A DNA stretch of 33,490 nt. It comes from CAYLNH01 sp964384625. Lineage in GTDB: Bacteria; Verrucomicrobiota; Lentisphaeria; JABSQK01. The notes under the pieces were generated by a model. That model saw nothing but the letters and a program-made list of their open reading frames with translations, was not told the DNA's origin and searched no databases. Shown piece after piece: positions 23,901 to 30,459 of the stretch. Every line of letters starts with the position of its first letter. Position 1 is the stretch's first letter. Location of the stretch: positions 1 through 33,490 of the forward strand of contig CAYLNH010000049.1 of assembly GCA_964384625.1 (NCBI GenBank), read 5' to 3'. The position numbers were made by a program, and so were the translations under genes.

Positions 23901-24677
23901 AGCGCGAAGTTCATCCTGTTTGAGGTTTTCATCCGCACCGGCGAGCAGGAGAAAGCCGAGAAGATCGCCAAGGAGTTGGCAGCCAAGACGGACGAGCTGC
24001 CCTTCGGCAACCTGGCTTTCATCGCCTTCAAGCTGTTTGGCGAAAACGACCGCGGCGAGGTCACCTGCATGGAGCCCAAACTGGCTGCCATCGCGCTCTC
24101 CGAGATCCTGCGCCGGGCCGACACCAACAGCCCGGACCGCGCCAAGGCCCAGCGCCTGCGCGGCAAGGCCATGTTGCGCCAGGCGGAGACCTCGTTCCTG
24201 CTGAAGGAATACGAAACCGCGATCAAACAGGCCAACGAACTGCTGCGGATCGACCCGAAGACCCCTTACTTCTTCGACCTCTGGACGATCAAAGGCCGGG
24301 CCTACCGCAAACAGAAAAAATACGAGGAATCCCTGCGCCAGTTCGACAAGATTCTGACCCTGATCGACAAGCGGAAGTACGTCTTCGACTACTACCGCGC
24401 CGTGGTGGGTTCCGGCTACACCCTGTTGGAAATGCCCGACAAACAGTCGGTCCAGCGGGCCCTGTTCCGTTTCCAGCAGGTGGTTGAGTTCGCCGACCCC
24501 AAGAACGAGGAGCTGGACCTGGTGATCCAGCGCGCCTATGTCGGGCTGATCAAAAGCTATGCCCTGCTCGGCAAGAGCACGGAAGCCGCCGGCGCCCAGT
24601 CGAAATTCCGGTTGCGCTACCCGCGCAGCCCGTTCCGCAGCGACATCGCCCAGTTGCCCGCGGCCAAGTTTCGTTAA
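20910..24677 (+). CDS. Giant exported TPR-repeat protein
   Basis: This 1255-residue protein has an N-terminal signal (about 9-32, RYCLGLIGLAVLFWCPFSYAQ), suggesting export to the periplasm. The rest is mainly helical with many TPR-like pairs, for example MAAANFYLAQIREKQG, FNKLGWIYYIAEEPLKAAE and the C-terminal FDLWTIKGRAYRKQKKYEES. Two low-complexity linkers break it up: a lysine-rich run at about 210-230 and a strongly acidic Asp/Glu/Ala run at about 725-793. Between the acidic linker and the C-terminal TPRs is a small non-TPR domain (about 795-900). AAGGAG lies 7 bases before the ATG at 20910. It heads a cluster with a second TPR-like protein, ExbB and three ExbD genes, so it probably works with that proton-driven motor as a periplasmic scaffold. 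Its binding partners are unknown. Confidence 0.85.
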   Translation: MTPRSFLSTFSRYCLGLIGLAVLFWCPFSYAQYNDLFEVEEILVQKLGQMGMGQYQQVHLKMLKRDFSTSREDLQFLEANLKRTKKERVQALMAIPKSSKRYSDVLWALAQISKKPENKVRFYGELRDILKKKAAGKKKLRRSEEQQLRQMGLLLLNAKIEAGESVEEALVEDLVQDKRGRIFWKAKVKLMQADKIKERGGKMVSVPQKEDPKKKKEKKGKNKKKNDSKKSAPAKMYDYQLLARKALKELTEGELPWVPDYWGAMGAVEEAHAHLLLDNPKEALNSLKRVWNPGTLKQIERKMQEGGANVSAQSPMAAANFYLAQIREKQGQRGKKEDRKKNLAMAINLYWKVRSDYDESPYARQSITRFEALRKKFEKDFGIEIDPPKESPKKIMDAAIAFYRDEDWKKAYAKFMQAALRDLRGSQTADALFFATACLYKEDRFYDAMAVADFMAEVQPKAQRTHDMLYKTAGLAWNAGNAVKKDNPSRAEFLQNGAMRLFMKLAELAPNHPGSAAAMYRLAEAKWREADLARRKKDEIKKQKKDQRVVDEAVRQMQQTYLAAVPFYEVLTRNYGTTRYGALAFNKLGWIYYIAEEPLKAAENFLEYCALAPDGDANKLKSKFIAADQLYRTNQVDEARKHFAEILAWIEKGVYKKKHAKVAGTHRSALAMIPWCSDKQATTYFDKAEALAEEAKELELTAERIKLEAQKAWKAKEEADNPPEDGKEDEDGAGEEEAPEADKAGTEPPDADEDGIEDAGKPEDGDDDDAEDEDAEDDDAEDEDADAADEDALELPGDFGLSYLTFIELQVNLVTDLEKETEFVGVEGNEIILKHGPDLITGLNGKGLEVSKINDETYMWKLTPIACYRNGKLLGIYDFKTEALLEAKPGQAPAEIKLDPQALPTPMQVALQAQRVRAQAKAKRAEANKLRNEGTKLQNVALKGLKEFLKEYPKDKIYAPGSLLKVGVIYLTRKEYDEAQKWLDKLWSQFPNSNAAQSAKFILFEVFIRTGEQEKAEKIAKELAAKTDELPFGNLAFIAFKLFGENDRGEVTCMEPKLAAIALSEILRRADTNSPDRAKAQRLRGKAMLRQAETSFLLKEYETAIKQANELLRIDPKTPYFFDLWTIKGRAYRKQKKYEESLRQFDKILTLIDKRKYVFDYYRAVVGSGYTLLEMPDKQSVQRALFRFQQVVEFADPKNEELDLVIQRAYVGLIKSYALLGKSTEAAGAQSKFRLRYPRSPFRSDIAQLPAAKFR
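23211..23270 (+). repeat. 30-base tandem repeat coding the acidic linker
   Basis: Two nearly identical 30-base units (23211-23240 and 23241-23270) encode DDAEDEDAED and DDAEDEDADA in the acidic linker of the TPR protein. Such a repeat can change length by slippage without breaking the frame. Confidence 0.8.
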
Positions 24678-24717
24678 GCGATAAGCGATTGAAAATCGAA
24701 GCGATAGGAGAAATGCG

Positions 24718-25515
24718 ATGATGAGAACAGCATGTGTGATTGCCTTGCTGCTGAGTCTGACCGCGGTGGTCAGGGCCGAGAGAGGCGTAAAGGCCACCGT
24801 ATACACAAGAGCCGGCAAGCGCCAGGGCTATGTTCTGCCGACCTCCGACGGCAGTCTCAAGATGAGCCAGCGGCCGGACATGGGAGGAGTCCTGCAGACG
24901 ATCCGCCGCGGTTCGATTCGCCGCCTCTTGACCGCCAAACACCCCGGCATCACAAAGATCGAGAAAGACTTCGACGCCGGCAAGTACGACGAGGTCATTA
25001 AGGACGTGGACCGCGTGCCGCAGCAGGTCAAATGGCTCGGCTGGGGCGGCTGGGCATACTACCTCAAAGCTCAGGCCTATATGGCCAAGAAGGACTATGC
25101 CAAAGCCAAGGCCGCAGCCCGCGACGGCAAGCGCTATGGCAATGCTGAAGGTCGCGGCGATCTCCTGGATCAAGTCATTCTGGCCGCCGAGATCGCCGGC
25201 AACCCGTCGCAGCCCGGCCTGCGGAACAGGCTGCTGCGCGCCCGGCCGTCGCCCGGCAAGTACAAGATGCTCGGCATCCTGGCCCAGGCTCAGGCCGGCA
25301 AGAAGGACAACGACCGTCAACTGCTGATGGAAGCGGCCATCCAGTACATGAAGGTTGTTCTGGTCTACTCGGCCGAGGATCTGGAGGACGACCCCGGCGG
25401 CACGGCCGACCGCAAGGAGGCCTACGCCCGGCTGATCCAGGTCCTGACCCTGCTCAACGACAAGTCCAAGGCCGAACAGTTTGCCGCCATGCGCAAACAG
25501 GACTACGGCAGATAA
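24718..25515 (+). CDS. Exported TPR-like protein of the ExbB/ExbD cluster
   Basis: This 265-residue protein has a signal peptide (MMRTACVIALLLSLTAVVRA, cleavage likely before ERG). A short beta module follows (about 24-70, VKATVYTRAGKRQGYVLPTSDGS), loosely similar to the N-terminal modules of the two secreted proteins at 30.5-33.3 kb. Then come TPR-like helices: DFDAGKYDEVIKDV, AYYLKAQAYMAKKDYAKAKAAA, and a C-terminal pair around YMKVVLVYSAED and YARLIQVLTLLNDKSKAEQF. It starts 40 bases after the giant TPR gene with AGGAG 7 bases upstream. The gap carries a small CGATT/AATCG hairpin (24686-24698). It probably works with the giant TPR protein and the Exb channel. The molecular role is unknown. 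Confidence 0.8.
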   Translation: MMRTACVIALLLSLTAVVRAERGVKATVYTRAGKRQGYVLPTSDGSLKMSQRPDMGGVLQTIRRGSIRRLLTAKHPGITKIEKDFDAGKYDEVIKDVDRVPQQVKWLGWGGWAYYLKAQAYMAKKDYAKAKAAARDGKRYGNAEGRGDLLDQVILAAEIAGNPSQPGLRNRLLRARPSPGKYKMLGILAQAQAGKKDNDRQLLMEAAIQYMKVVLVYSAEDLEDDPGGTADRKEAYARLIQVLTLLNDKSKAEQFAAMRKQDYGR

Positions 25516-25545
25516 GGTTTTCCGGTTTCGAATAACGTATCAACT

Positions 25546-25578
25546 GACGGCATACCGATCGACGCGACGGTATGCGTC
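25546..25578 (+). other. Intercistronic hairpin before exbB-like gene
   Basis: GAC-G-GCATACC (25546-25556) pairs with GGTATGC-GTC (25569-25578): a 7-pair stem, a one-base bulge, then three more pairs, around a 12-base loop. The AAGGA ribosome site follows within 10 bases. With no T run it is unlikely to terminate; it may protect or process the mRNA. Confidence 0.5.
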
Positions 25579-25599
25579 CCAAACTAAGGAAAAACAGTA

Positions 25600-26421
25600 A
25601 TGTGTAAAACAATCCGACTCTGGCTGGTCATGATCATCCTGTTTATGGGAGTGAGCACGACAATGGTCCACGCCCAAGATGCAGCTCCGGCTCCGGCGGC
25701 TCCGGCCGCGGCTCCGGCTGCTCCCGGCGGCGATGCGGCCGCCAGCCGTGAGGGTGCCCCCGGATTCGCCACCATCGTGTTCGGTATGGGTATCGTCAAC
25801 CTGTTCATCTGGATCCTGATCTTCCTGACGTCGTTTGCGACGATCGCCTTCATCATTGACGGCATGCTGCAAACCCGGCGTGACAAGATCCTGCCGCCAC
25901 ACCTGATCACCGGTGTGCGGGACGCACTGGACGACGGCGATCTGGATGCCGCCATCCATATCTGCGAGACCAATCCCTGCCAGCTCTCGAACATCCTGAT
26001 GGCCGGTTTTACCAACATCACGGAAGGGTTCGAGGTCGTCCAGGACTCGGTCAGCGCCGCCACGGACATCGAGAGTGAGCGCATTATCCAGCGCATCGGC
26101 TATCTGAATCTATGCGGTCAGATTGCCCCGATGCTCGGCCTGTTGGGTACGGTTACCGGTATGGTCAAGGCGTTTGCCACCCTGGCGACCGCCGGCGCCA
26201 GCAAAGACAAAGACCTGGCCCTGGCCATCTCCACGGCCCTGTGGACCACCGTGTCCGGTCTGCTGATTGCCGTGCCGGCCCTGCTGGCCTTCACCATCTA
26301 CAAGAACATCGCAACCACCCGCCTGCTCGAATCCGAAGCGACGGTTCTGGACCTGATCAAGGTTCTCCGCGGCGCCGAAGTCGAGGAAGGCGAGGAAGAC
26401 TACGACGACTACGAAGACTAA
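25600..26421 (+). CDS. MotA/TolQ/ExbB-family proton channel protein
   Basis: This 273-residue membrane protein has a signal-like first segment (about 5-25, ending HAQ) and an Ala/Pro-rich linker (about 28-48). Three membrane helices of the ExbB type follow: TM1 at about 58-84; TM2 with GQIAPMLGLLGTVTGMVKAF (GLLGTV at 180-185); and TM3 with ISTALWTTVSGLLIAVPALL (about 210-232). A cytoplasmic loop lies between TM1 and TM2, and the tail is very acidic (EEGEEDYDDYED). In this family the protein forms a pentameric ring around an ExbD dimer and uses the proton gradient to drive a periplasmic partner. The extended N-terminus is common in PVC and Bacteroidetes members. It is followed by three ExbD-type genes. 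Confidence 0.93.
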   Translation: MCKTIRLWLVMIILFMGVSTTMVHAQDAAPAPAAPAAAPAAPGGDAAASREGAPGFATIVFGMGIVNLFIWILIFLTSFATIAFIIDGMLQTRRDKILPPHLITGVRDALDDGDLDAAIHICETNPCQLSNILMAGFTNITEGFEVVQDSVSAATDIESERIIQRIGYLNLCGQIAPMLGLLGTVTGMVKAFATLATAGASKDKDLALAISTALWTTVSGLLIAVPALLAFTIYKNIATTRLLESEATVLDLIKVLRGAEVEEGEEDYDDYED

Positions 26422-26433
26422 GCAGCAACCACC

Positions 26434-26455
26434 GGCCTGGACCCACGTTCAGGCT
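26434..26455 (+). other. Intercistronic hairpin between ExbB-like and first ExbD-like gene
   Basis: GGCCTGG (26434-26440) pairs with TCAGGCT (26449-26455) through 7 pairs, two of them G-T wobbles, around an 8-base loop. It ends directly before the AAGGA ribosome site of the next gene, so folding could affect initiation. Confidence 0.4.
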
Positions 26456-26469
26456 GAAGGACGACGAGT

Positions 26470-26916
26470 ATGAAACGAAGAGACGATCAAGCCGAAATCC
26501 CTCTGTCGGCCCTGATTGACATCGTTTTCCTGCTGATCATCTTCTTTATCGTGACCGCCAGTCTCCAGCGGGAAGTAGTGGACTACCAGATCAAACTGGC
26601 CAAGTCCTACTACGTCAAACCGCCGGATCAGGTGGATCCGCGGACGTTCACCGTGAACATCCGCCACGAAGTCGACGAGCAAGGACGATACAAAACGGCA
26701 ACGCCGGTATACTCTATCCGCGGCGTCAACTACACGCACAACGCCATCCGCGCCCGCCTCATGCGGGCCCGGGAACGGTACGGCGACGACATGCCCGTCG
26801 TCATCCGGGCCAGCGCCGGCGTGAAGTACCGCGAGATCGAGCTGATCAACGCGATCATCCTCGATGCCGGCCTCTACCGTGTCAATCATTCGACGGAATC
26901 GCAATACAACAAGTAG
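26470..26916 (+). CDS. ExbD/TolR-family protein (first copy)
   Basis: This 148-residue protein has a short cytoplasmic N-terminus (MKRRDDQAEIPLSAL), one membrane helix (about 14-35) and a periplasmic domain. The helix carries the family aspartate at position 17 (LIDIVFLLIIFF), the proton-binding residue in ExbD and TolR. The periplasmic part ends with VIRASAGVKYREIELINAII, the usual ExbD-type beta-alpha segment. AAGGA lies 8 bases before the start. It is most similar to the second ExbD-like protein in this cluster, so the two probably arose by duplication. Confidence 0.92.
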   Translation: MKRRDDQAEIPLSALIDIVFLLIIFFIVTASLQREVVDYQIKLAKSYYVKPPDQVDPRTFTVNIRHEVDEQGRYKTATPVYSIRGVNYTHNAIRARLMRARERYGDDMPVVIRASAGVKYREIELINAIILDAGLYRVNHSTESQYNK

Positions 26917-26957
26917 CTGAGGAGACCGCAGCACCCGGCAACGGACAGGTTTCTCAG
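26917..26957 (+). other. Intercistronic hairpin between first and second ExbD-like genes
   Basis: CTGAG-G-AGACC (26917-26927) can pair with GGTTT-CTCAG (26948-26957), ten pairs with one bulged base and one wobble around a 20-base loop. It begins right after the stop codon and lies in the longest gap (105 bases) among the Exb genes. Confidence 0.4.
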
Positions 26958-27021
26958 GGGTTCCAGTCTCAAGCGCGCGTGGCGTGGCAAAACCCATTGC
27001 GCTCGCGAGAAAGGAGCGACT

Positions 27022-27444
27022 ATGAAACGCCGAACCGACGAACTCGTCATGCCCCTGTCATCGCTGATCGACATTGTCTTTCTGCTGATCATCTTTTTTG
27101 TGGTCACTGCCAGCGTGCAGCAGCAGATCGTCGATCAACGGGTCAAACTGGCCAAAACCCGGCACGTCGAACCCGAGCAGCCGGCTGCCTGGACGTTCAC
27201 GGTGAACATACGCTTGGCAACCGCCGGCGGCCTGCCGGTCTACAACGTGAACGGAGACGACTGCGATCTGGCGGCTGCCCAAAGCCGACTCGACCGGGAA
27301 CGGGCGGTCCGCGGTCAGGATATGCCGGTGATCATTCGTGCCGGCGCCGGCGTCAAGTACCGCCATGTCGATGCTGTCGCCCGGTGCGCGATGAATGCCG
27401 GTTTGAGTAAAGTAATGCATGCGACCGAGTCGCTATACGAATAG
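27022..27444 (+). CDS. ExbD/TolR-family protein (second copy)
   Basis: This 140-residue protein has the same plan as the first copy: N-terminus MKRRTDELVMPLSSL, a membrane helix with Asp17 (LIDIVFLLIIFFVV), and a periplasmic domain with VIIRAGAGVKYRHVDAVARC ahead of the C-terminal helix. It shares the MKRR start, the LAK segment after the helix and the ATES/STES end with the first copy. Its periplasmic part is shorter. AAAGGAG lies just upstream of the ATG. Two close ExbD paralogues could form a heterodimer inside the ExbB ring. Confidence 0.92.
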   Translation: MKRRTDELVMPLSSLIDIVFLLIIFFVVTASVQQQIVDQRVKLAKTRHVEPEQPAAWTFTVNIRLATAGGLPVYNVNGDDCDLAAAQSRLDRERAVRGQDMPVIIRAGAGVKYRHVDAVARCAMNAGLSKVMHATESLYE

Positions 27445-27450
27445 GATTCA

Positions 27451-27475
27451 TCAGGGCCCGATGCCCGGGCCCTGA
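27451..27475 (+). other. Perfect 10-pair intercistronic hairpin
   Basis: TCAGGGCCCG (27451-27460) and CGGGCCCTGA (27466-27475) pair perfectly around the 5-base loop ATGCC. This is the strongest hairpin in the cluster and fills half of the 51-base gap between the second and third ExbD-like genes. No T run follows, and the ribosome site of the next gene comes about 8 bases later. Confidence 0.7.
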
Positions 27476-27495
27476 GCTGACGGAAGGAACAGAAC

Positions 27496-27897
27496 ATGTC
27501 AACGAGAAAAAAAGTCGAGAAGCTCGAGGTCCCGATGTCGGCCATGATCGACATCGTGTTCCTGCTGCTGATCTTCTTCATCGCCACCTTCAAGGAAAAC
27601 AAGGTGGAAGCGCATCTGGCCATTAACATGCCGGCGCCCTCGGCGAAGAAGACCGACACCAAACCGAAGCTGCTGGAAGTCTACATCTACCCCGACCAGT
27701 ATCTCTGGATGGGGACCAAGCCCGTAGACCTCAACAAGATTCAGGAGCTCCTGATCTCGGCCGCCAGCTTCGATGCGGAGATGACGGTCATTATTAAGGT
27801 TCACCCGGACGCCACGGAAAAACAGTTGGTCGATCTTCTGGATCGCTGCGCCAATGCGGGGCTGACCAAACTCAACGTCTTGACCCTGAAGACCTGA
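27496..27897 (+). CDS. ExbD/TolR-family protein (third, diverged copy)
   Basis: This 133-residue protein has a cytoplasmic N-terminus (MSTRKKVEKLEVPMSAM), a membrane helix with Asp19 (MIDIVFLLLIFFIAT) and a periplasmic domain ending VIIKVHPDATEKQLVDLLD and a Leu/Thr-rich tail. It is clearly less like the first two copies than they are like each other, and its periplasmic linker is Pro/Lys-rich (PAPSAKKTDTKPK). GGAAGGA precedes the start. It may bind a different periplasmic partner. Confidence 0.92.
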   Translation: MSTRKKVEKLEVPMSAMIDIVFLLLIFFIATFKENKVEAHLAINMPAPSAKKTDTKPKLLEVYIYPDQYLWMGTKPVDLNKIQELLISAASFDAEMTVIIKVHPDATEKQLVDLLDRCANAGLTKLNVLTLKT

Positions 27898-27961
27898 GTC
27901 CGCCGGCCGTTTGTTCCCCAATTGCGGCGCCTGTCCGGCGTAACGCTGCAGGTGAGTGTTG

Positions 27962-28963
27962 ATGTCCGCTTCCGTTCCGGCCGAATTCTTCCGTCAGCTG
28001 GCCACCTACCTGGAAGCGGGCGTCCCCATTATCCGGGCGCTTGAGGGTCTCTCCACACAGGGGCCGCGCGCGGCCCGCCGCGTCAGTGCGGGCATCGCCG
28101 CGGAAATCACCCGGGGCGACACCTTCGCCGAAGCGGTCAAGCGTCGCCCCCGCGTCTTTTCCACGAGTCAGATTGCTTTGATCGCGGCAGGCGAACAGAG
28201 CGGCCAGCTTTCCCAGACTCTGGCCCGCCTGGCGGCCGCGCTCGAACAGAGCGGTCGGTTTCGCCGGCGCCTCTGGATCAGTCTGCTCTATCCCATCCTC
28301 GTCTACCATGCCGGCGTGATCATTGTCACGGGGATCCGCAGCTTGCTCAACTTCTCCGCCGACGGTCTTCGGCTCCAGTTCAATCCGGCCGCCGGCGCCG
28401 TGGTGCTGCTGCTCGGGTTCGGGCCGGTTTACGGTCTGCTGACGGCGTTCTGGCTGGGCGGCCGCGCCGCCCGCCGGGTGCGCGCGGCCGCCTGGCTGCG
28501 CGACCGCCTGGTCGCATTCATCCCGGTCCTCGGCGCCCTGGCCCGGTTCCTGGCGATCGCCCGGTTCGCCCGCACCCTCGAAGGCCTCTATCACGCCGGC
28601 GTCGCCGTGCCCCGCGGCCTGGAACTCGCCGCTGCCGGCTGCGGCAACGAACTCCTGCGCCGACCGCTGGATACCGCCGCCACCGCGGTCCAGGCCGGTG
28701 ATGAGCCGATCATCGCACTCACCGCCGCTCTGCCCCATGATGCCGTCGCCATGCTCGCCACCGGCTTCGAAAGCGGGCACCTCGACGAGATGCTGATCAA
28801 GATCGCCGAAACCTACGAGGACCGCGCGGCCAATCGAGCCCGGGTCCTCGGTATCGTCGCCCCGCTGCTGCTGCTGTTCGCGATCGGCGCCGTGCTCGTG
28901 TTCTTTATCATCAGCATCTTCGCCGGCTACCTCAACGAGGTCAACCAACTCCTCCAGGACTGA
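27962..28963 (+). CDS. Type II secretion GspF/PilC-family membrane protein
   Basis: This 333-residue inner-membrane protein has two GspF domains (about 8-130 and 200-320). The first opens with FFRQLATYLEAGVPIIRALEG and contains ALIAAGEQSGQLSQTLARLA. The second has FARTLEGLYHAGVAVPRGLE and the matching MLATGFESGHLDEMLIKIAE. Membrane helices lie near 113-134 (LWISLLYPILVYHAGVIIV), in the middle (AVVLLLGFGPVYGLL) and at the end (VLGIVAPLLLLFAIGAVLVF). GspF proteins anchor the ATPase and pseudopilus assembly platform. No GspE, pilin or secretin gene is nearby. The start at 27962 (ATG) has AGGTGAG 5 bases upstream; GTG and TTG codons just before it are less likely. Confidence 0.88.
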   Translation: MSASVPAEFFRQLATYLEAGVPIIRALEGLSTQGPRAARRVSAGIAAEITRGDTFAEAVKRRPRVFSTSQIALIAAGEQSGQLSQTLARLAAALEQSGRFRRRLWISLLYPILVYHAGVIIVTGIRSLLNFSADGLRLQFNPAAGAVVLLLGFGPVYGLLTAFWLGGRAARRVRAAAWLRDRLVAFIPVLGALARFLAIARFARTLEGLYHAGVAVPRGLELAAAGCGNELLRRPLDTAATAVQAGDEPIIALTAALPHDAVAMLATGFESGHLDEMLIKIAETYEDRAANRARVLGIVAPLLLLFAIGAVLVFFIISIFAGYLNEVNQLLQD

Positions 28964-28965
28964 CG

Positions 28966-30360
28966 ATGCCCGACCTCCCTCCGCCAATTGAAACGAAACC
29001 GGCCGCCGCCGGCCGCCGCTGGAGCCTCGCGCTCTGGGTCCTGCTGGCGATTGTGGTCGGCAGTTTCATGCACCTGAATATCTTTGGCCGACGCCGCGTC
29101 CGCGGCGCCTCGGACCGCGTGTCCGGCCAGCTCCGCATGATGTGCCGCTACGCCGTCGGCGTCCGCGAACTCCAGAAACTGTTCCCGCAGTCAACCGGCG
29201 TCGATGCCGCCGAGGAACTCGTCGTGCAGCTCGAGGACAGCACCGAAACCGCCGCCGACCAAGTGGCGGTGATCCCGGCTCTGGCTGAACTGAAGAGCGA
29301 AGCCTTTGCCCTCAGCCAGATTGAGAAGCTGCTTTCGAACAACCCCACGATGCCGCGGGCGCAACGGGATCATCTGCTCACGCTGCGCCGGCTCTACGAA
29401 CGCGGCCCCGACACGCTCCCCGGGGCGCAACGGGAGAAACTGCGCCGGCACTTCGGCTGGTCCGGCCGGTTGGCGGCCAGCCACGGCCTGCCGGCCGACT
29501 CGGAGGAACGGCAGGAGGTCCTGGCGCAAGCGCTGTTTACCGCCCTTGCCGTGGTCGGCATCACCGGCGCCATACTTGCCGGACTCGCCCTTGGCGGTAT
29601 CCTGCTGGTGTGCGGCGCGGTCCTGTACAAGCAGGGCAAACTCAAACCGGCCTACCCGCAGGACCGCGAACAGGCCGCTGCCGGCCGCGTGCGCTATTTC
29701 GAGCTGTTTGTGCTGGCGCTCACCATGATCCTGGTCCTGCCGCTGGCCGGCGGCGCGCTCCAGATCCGCTGGCTCTACGTCGTCAACCCATTGTTGATCT
29801 TCCTGGCGCTCTGGCTGCCGCTGCGCGGCGTGCCGTGGGAGCAGGCCCGCATCGGGCTCGGCTGGCATCCGGGCCGGCATCTGGTCAAGGAAATCCTGAT
29901 GGGACTGGTCGGCTATGTCGCCGGGCTGCCGATCATCGCCGTGGGGCTGCTGCTGACCCTTCTGGCGGTGCGCGCAATCAACTGGCTCGGGCTCGAGTTT
30001 CTGCCGCCGAACGCCTCCCACCCGGTTGTCGAACAGCTGCAGGGCGGCAACCTATCGCGAATCGTAACGCTGTTCATTCTGGCCACCATTGTCGCCCCGA
30101 TGCTCGAGGAAACCTTTTTCCGCGGCGCCTTCTACCATTACCTCCGCCGCGGCCGGGGGGTCTTCCTTTCGGTCATGGTCACCGGGGTCATCTTTGCCGC
30201 GGTCCATCCCCAGAGCATCGCCGGCATCCCGGCGTTGACCACAATCGGGGCAGTGCTGGCGTTGATCCGCGAATGGCGCGGGTCACTCGTCGCCCCGATG
30301 GTCGCCCACGCCTGCAACAACTTCATCGTCCTCATCATCGCAACGTTCCTGCTCCGCTGA
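28966..30360 (+). CDS. CPBP-family intramembrane metalloprotease
   Basis: This 464-residue membrane protein has an N-terminal helix (about 19-40), a long soluble helical region (about 50-185), then about seven membrane helices ending in the CPBP (CAAX protease/Abi) core. The motifs are EETFFRG (Glu381, Glu382, Arg386), a histidine in FAAVHPQS (His414) and HACNN (His448), which together form the catalytic metal site of Rce1-type proteases. The N-terminal soluble region is longer than usual and has helix-pair character (LAELKSEAFALSQIEKLL). It starts 2 bases after the GspF-like stop with AGGA 6 bases upstream, so the two are translated from one message. Its substrate is unknown. The 99-base gap that follows, before a convergent gene, has only a weak CGGGC/GCCCG dyad. 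Confidence 0.9.
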   Translation: MPDLPPPIETKPAAAGRRWSLALWVLLAIVVGSFMHLNIFGRRRVRGASDRVSGQLRMMCRYAVGVRELQKLFPQSTGVDAAEELVVQLEDSTETAADQVAVIPALAELKSEAFALSQIEKLLSNNPTMPRAQRDHLLTLRRLYERGPDTLPGAQREKLRRHFGWSGRLAASHGLPADSEERQEVLAQALFTALAVVGITGAILAGLALGGILLVCGAVLYKQGKLKPAYPQDREQAAAGRVRYFELFVLALTMILVLPLAGGALQIRWLYVVNPLLIFLALWLPLRGVPWEQARIGLGWHPGRHLVKEILMGLVGYVAGLPIIAVGLLLTLLAVRAINWLGLEFLPPNASHPVVEQLQGGNLSRIVTLFILATIVAPMLEETFFRGAFYHYLRRGRGVFLSVMVTGVIFAAVHPQSIAGIPALTTIGAVLALIREWRGSLVAPMVAHACNNFIVLIIATFLLR

Positions 30361-30459
30361 TTCAATCGTGAACGTCCTCCCCGTCCAAGCGGGCATCGCC
30401 CTGTCGCCCGGACCGGAGGGCGCACCGGGAAGACCGAGCCCGCGGATCCAGGTGGCGGC

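Noticed and set aside
23460..24818. 452-codon leftward frame opposite the end of the TPR gene
   Set aside because: Antisense to TPR repeats, no motif and no independent support.
30390..30410. Terminator between the convergent CPBP and exported-protein genes
   Set aside because: The CGGGC/GCCCG stem is only five pairs with a long loop and no T run.
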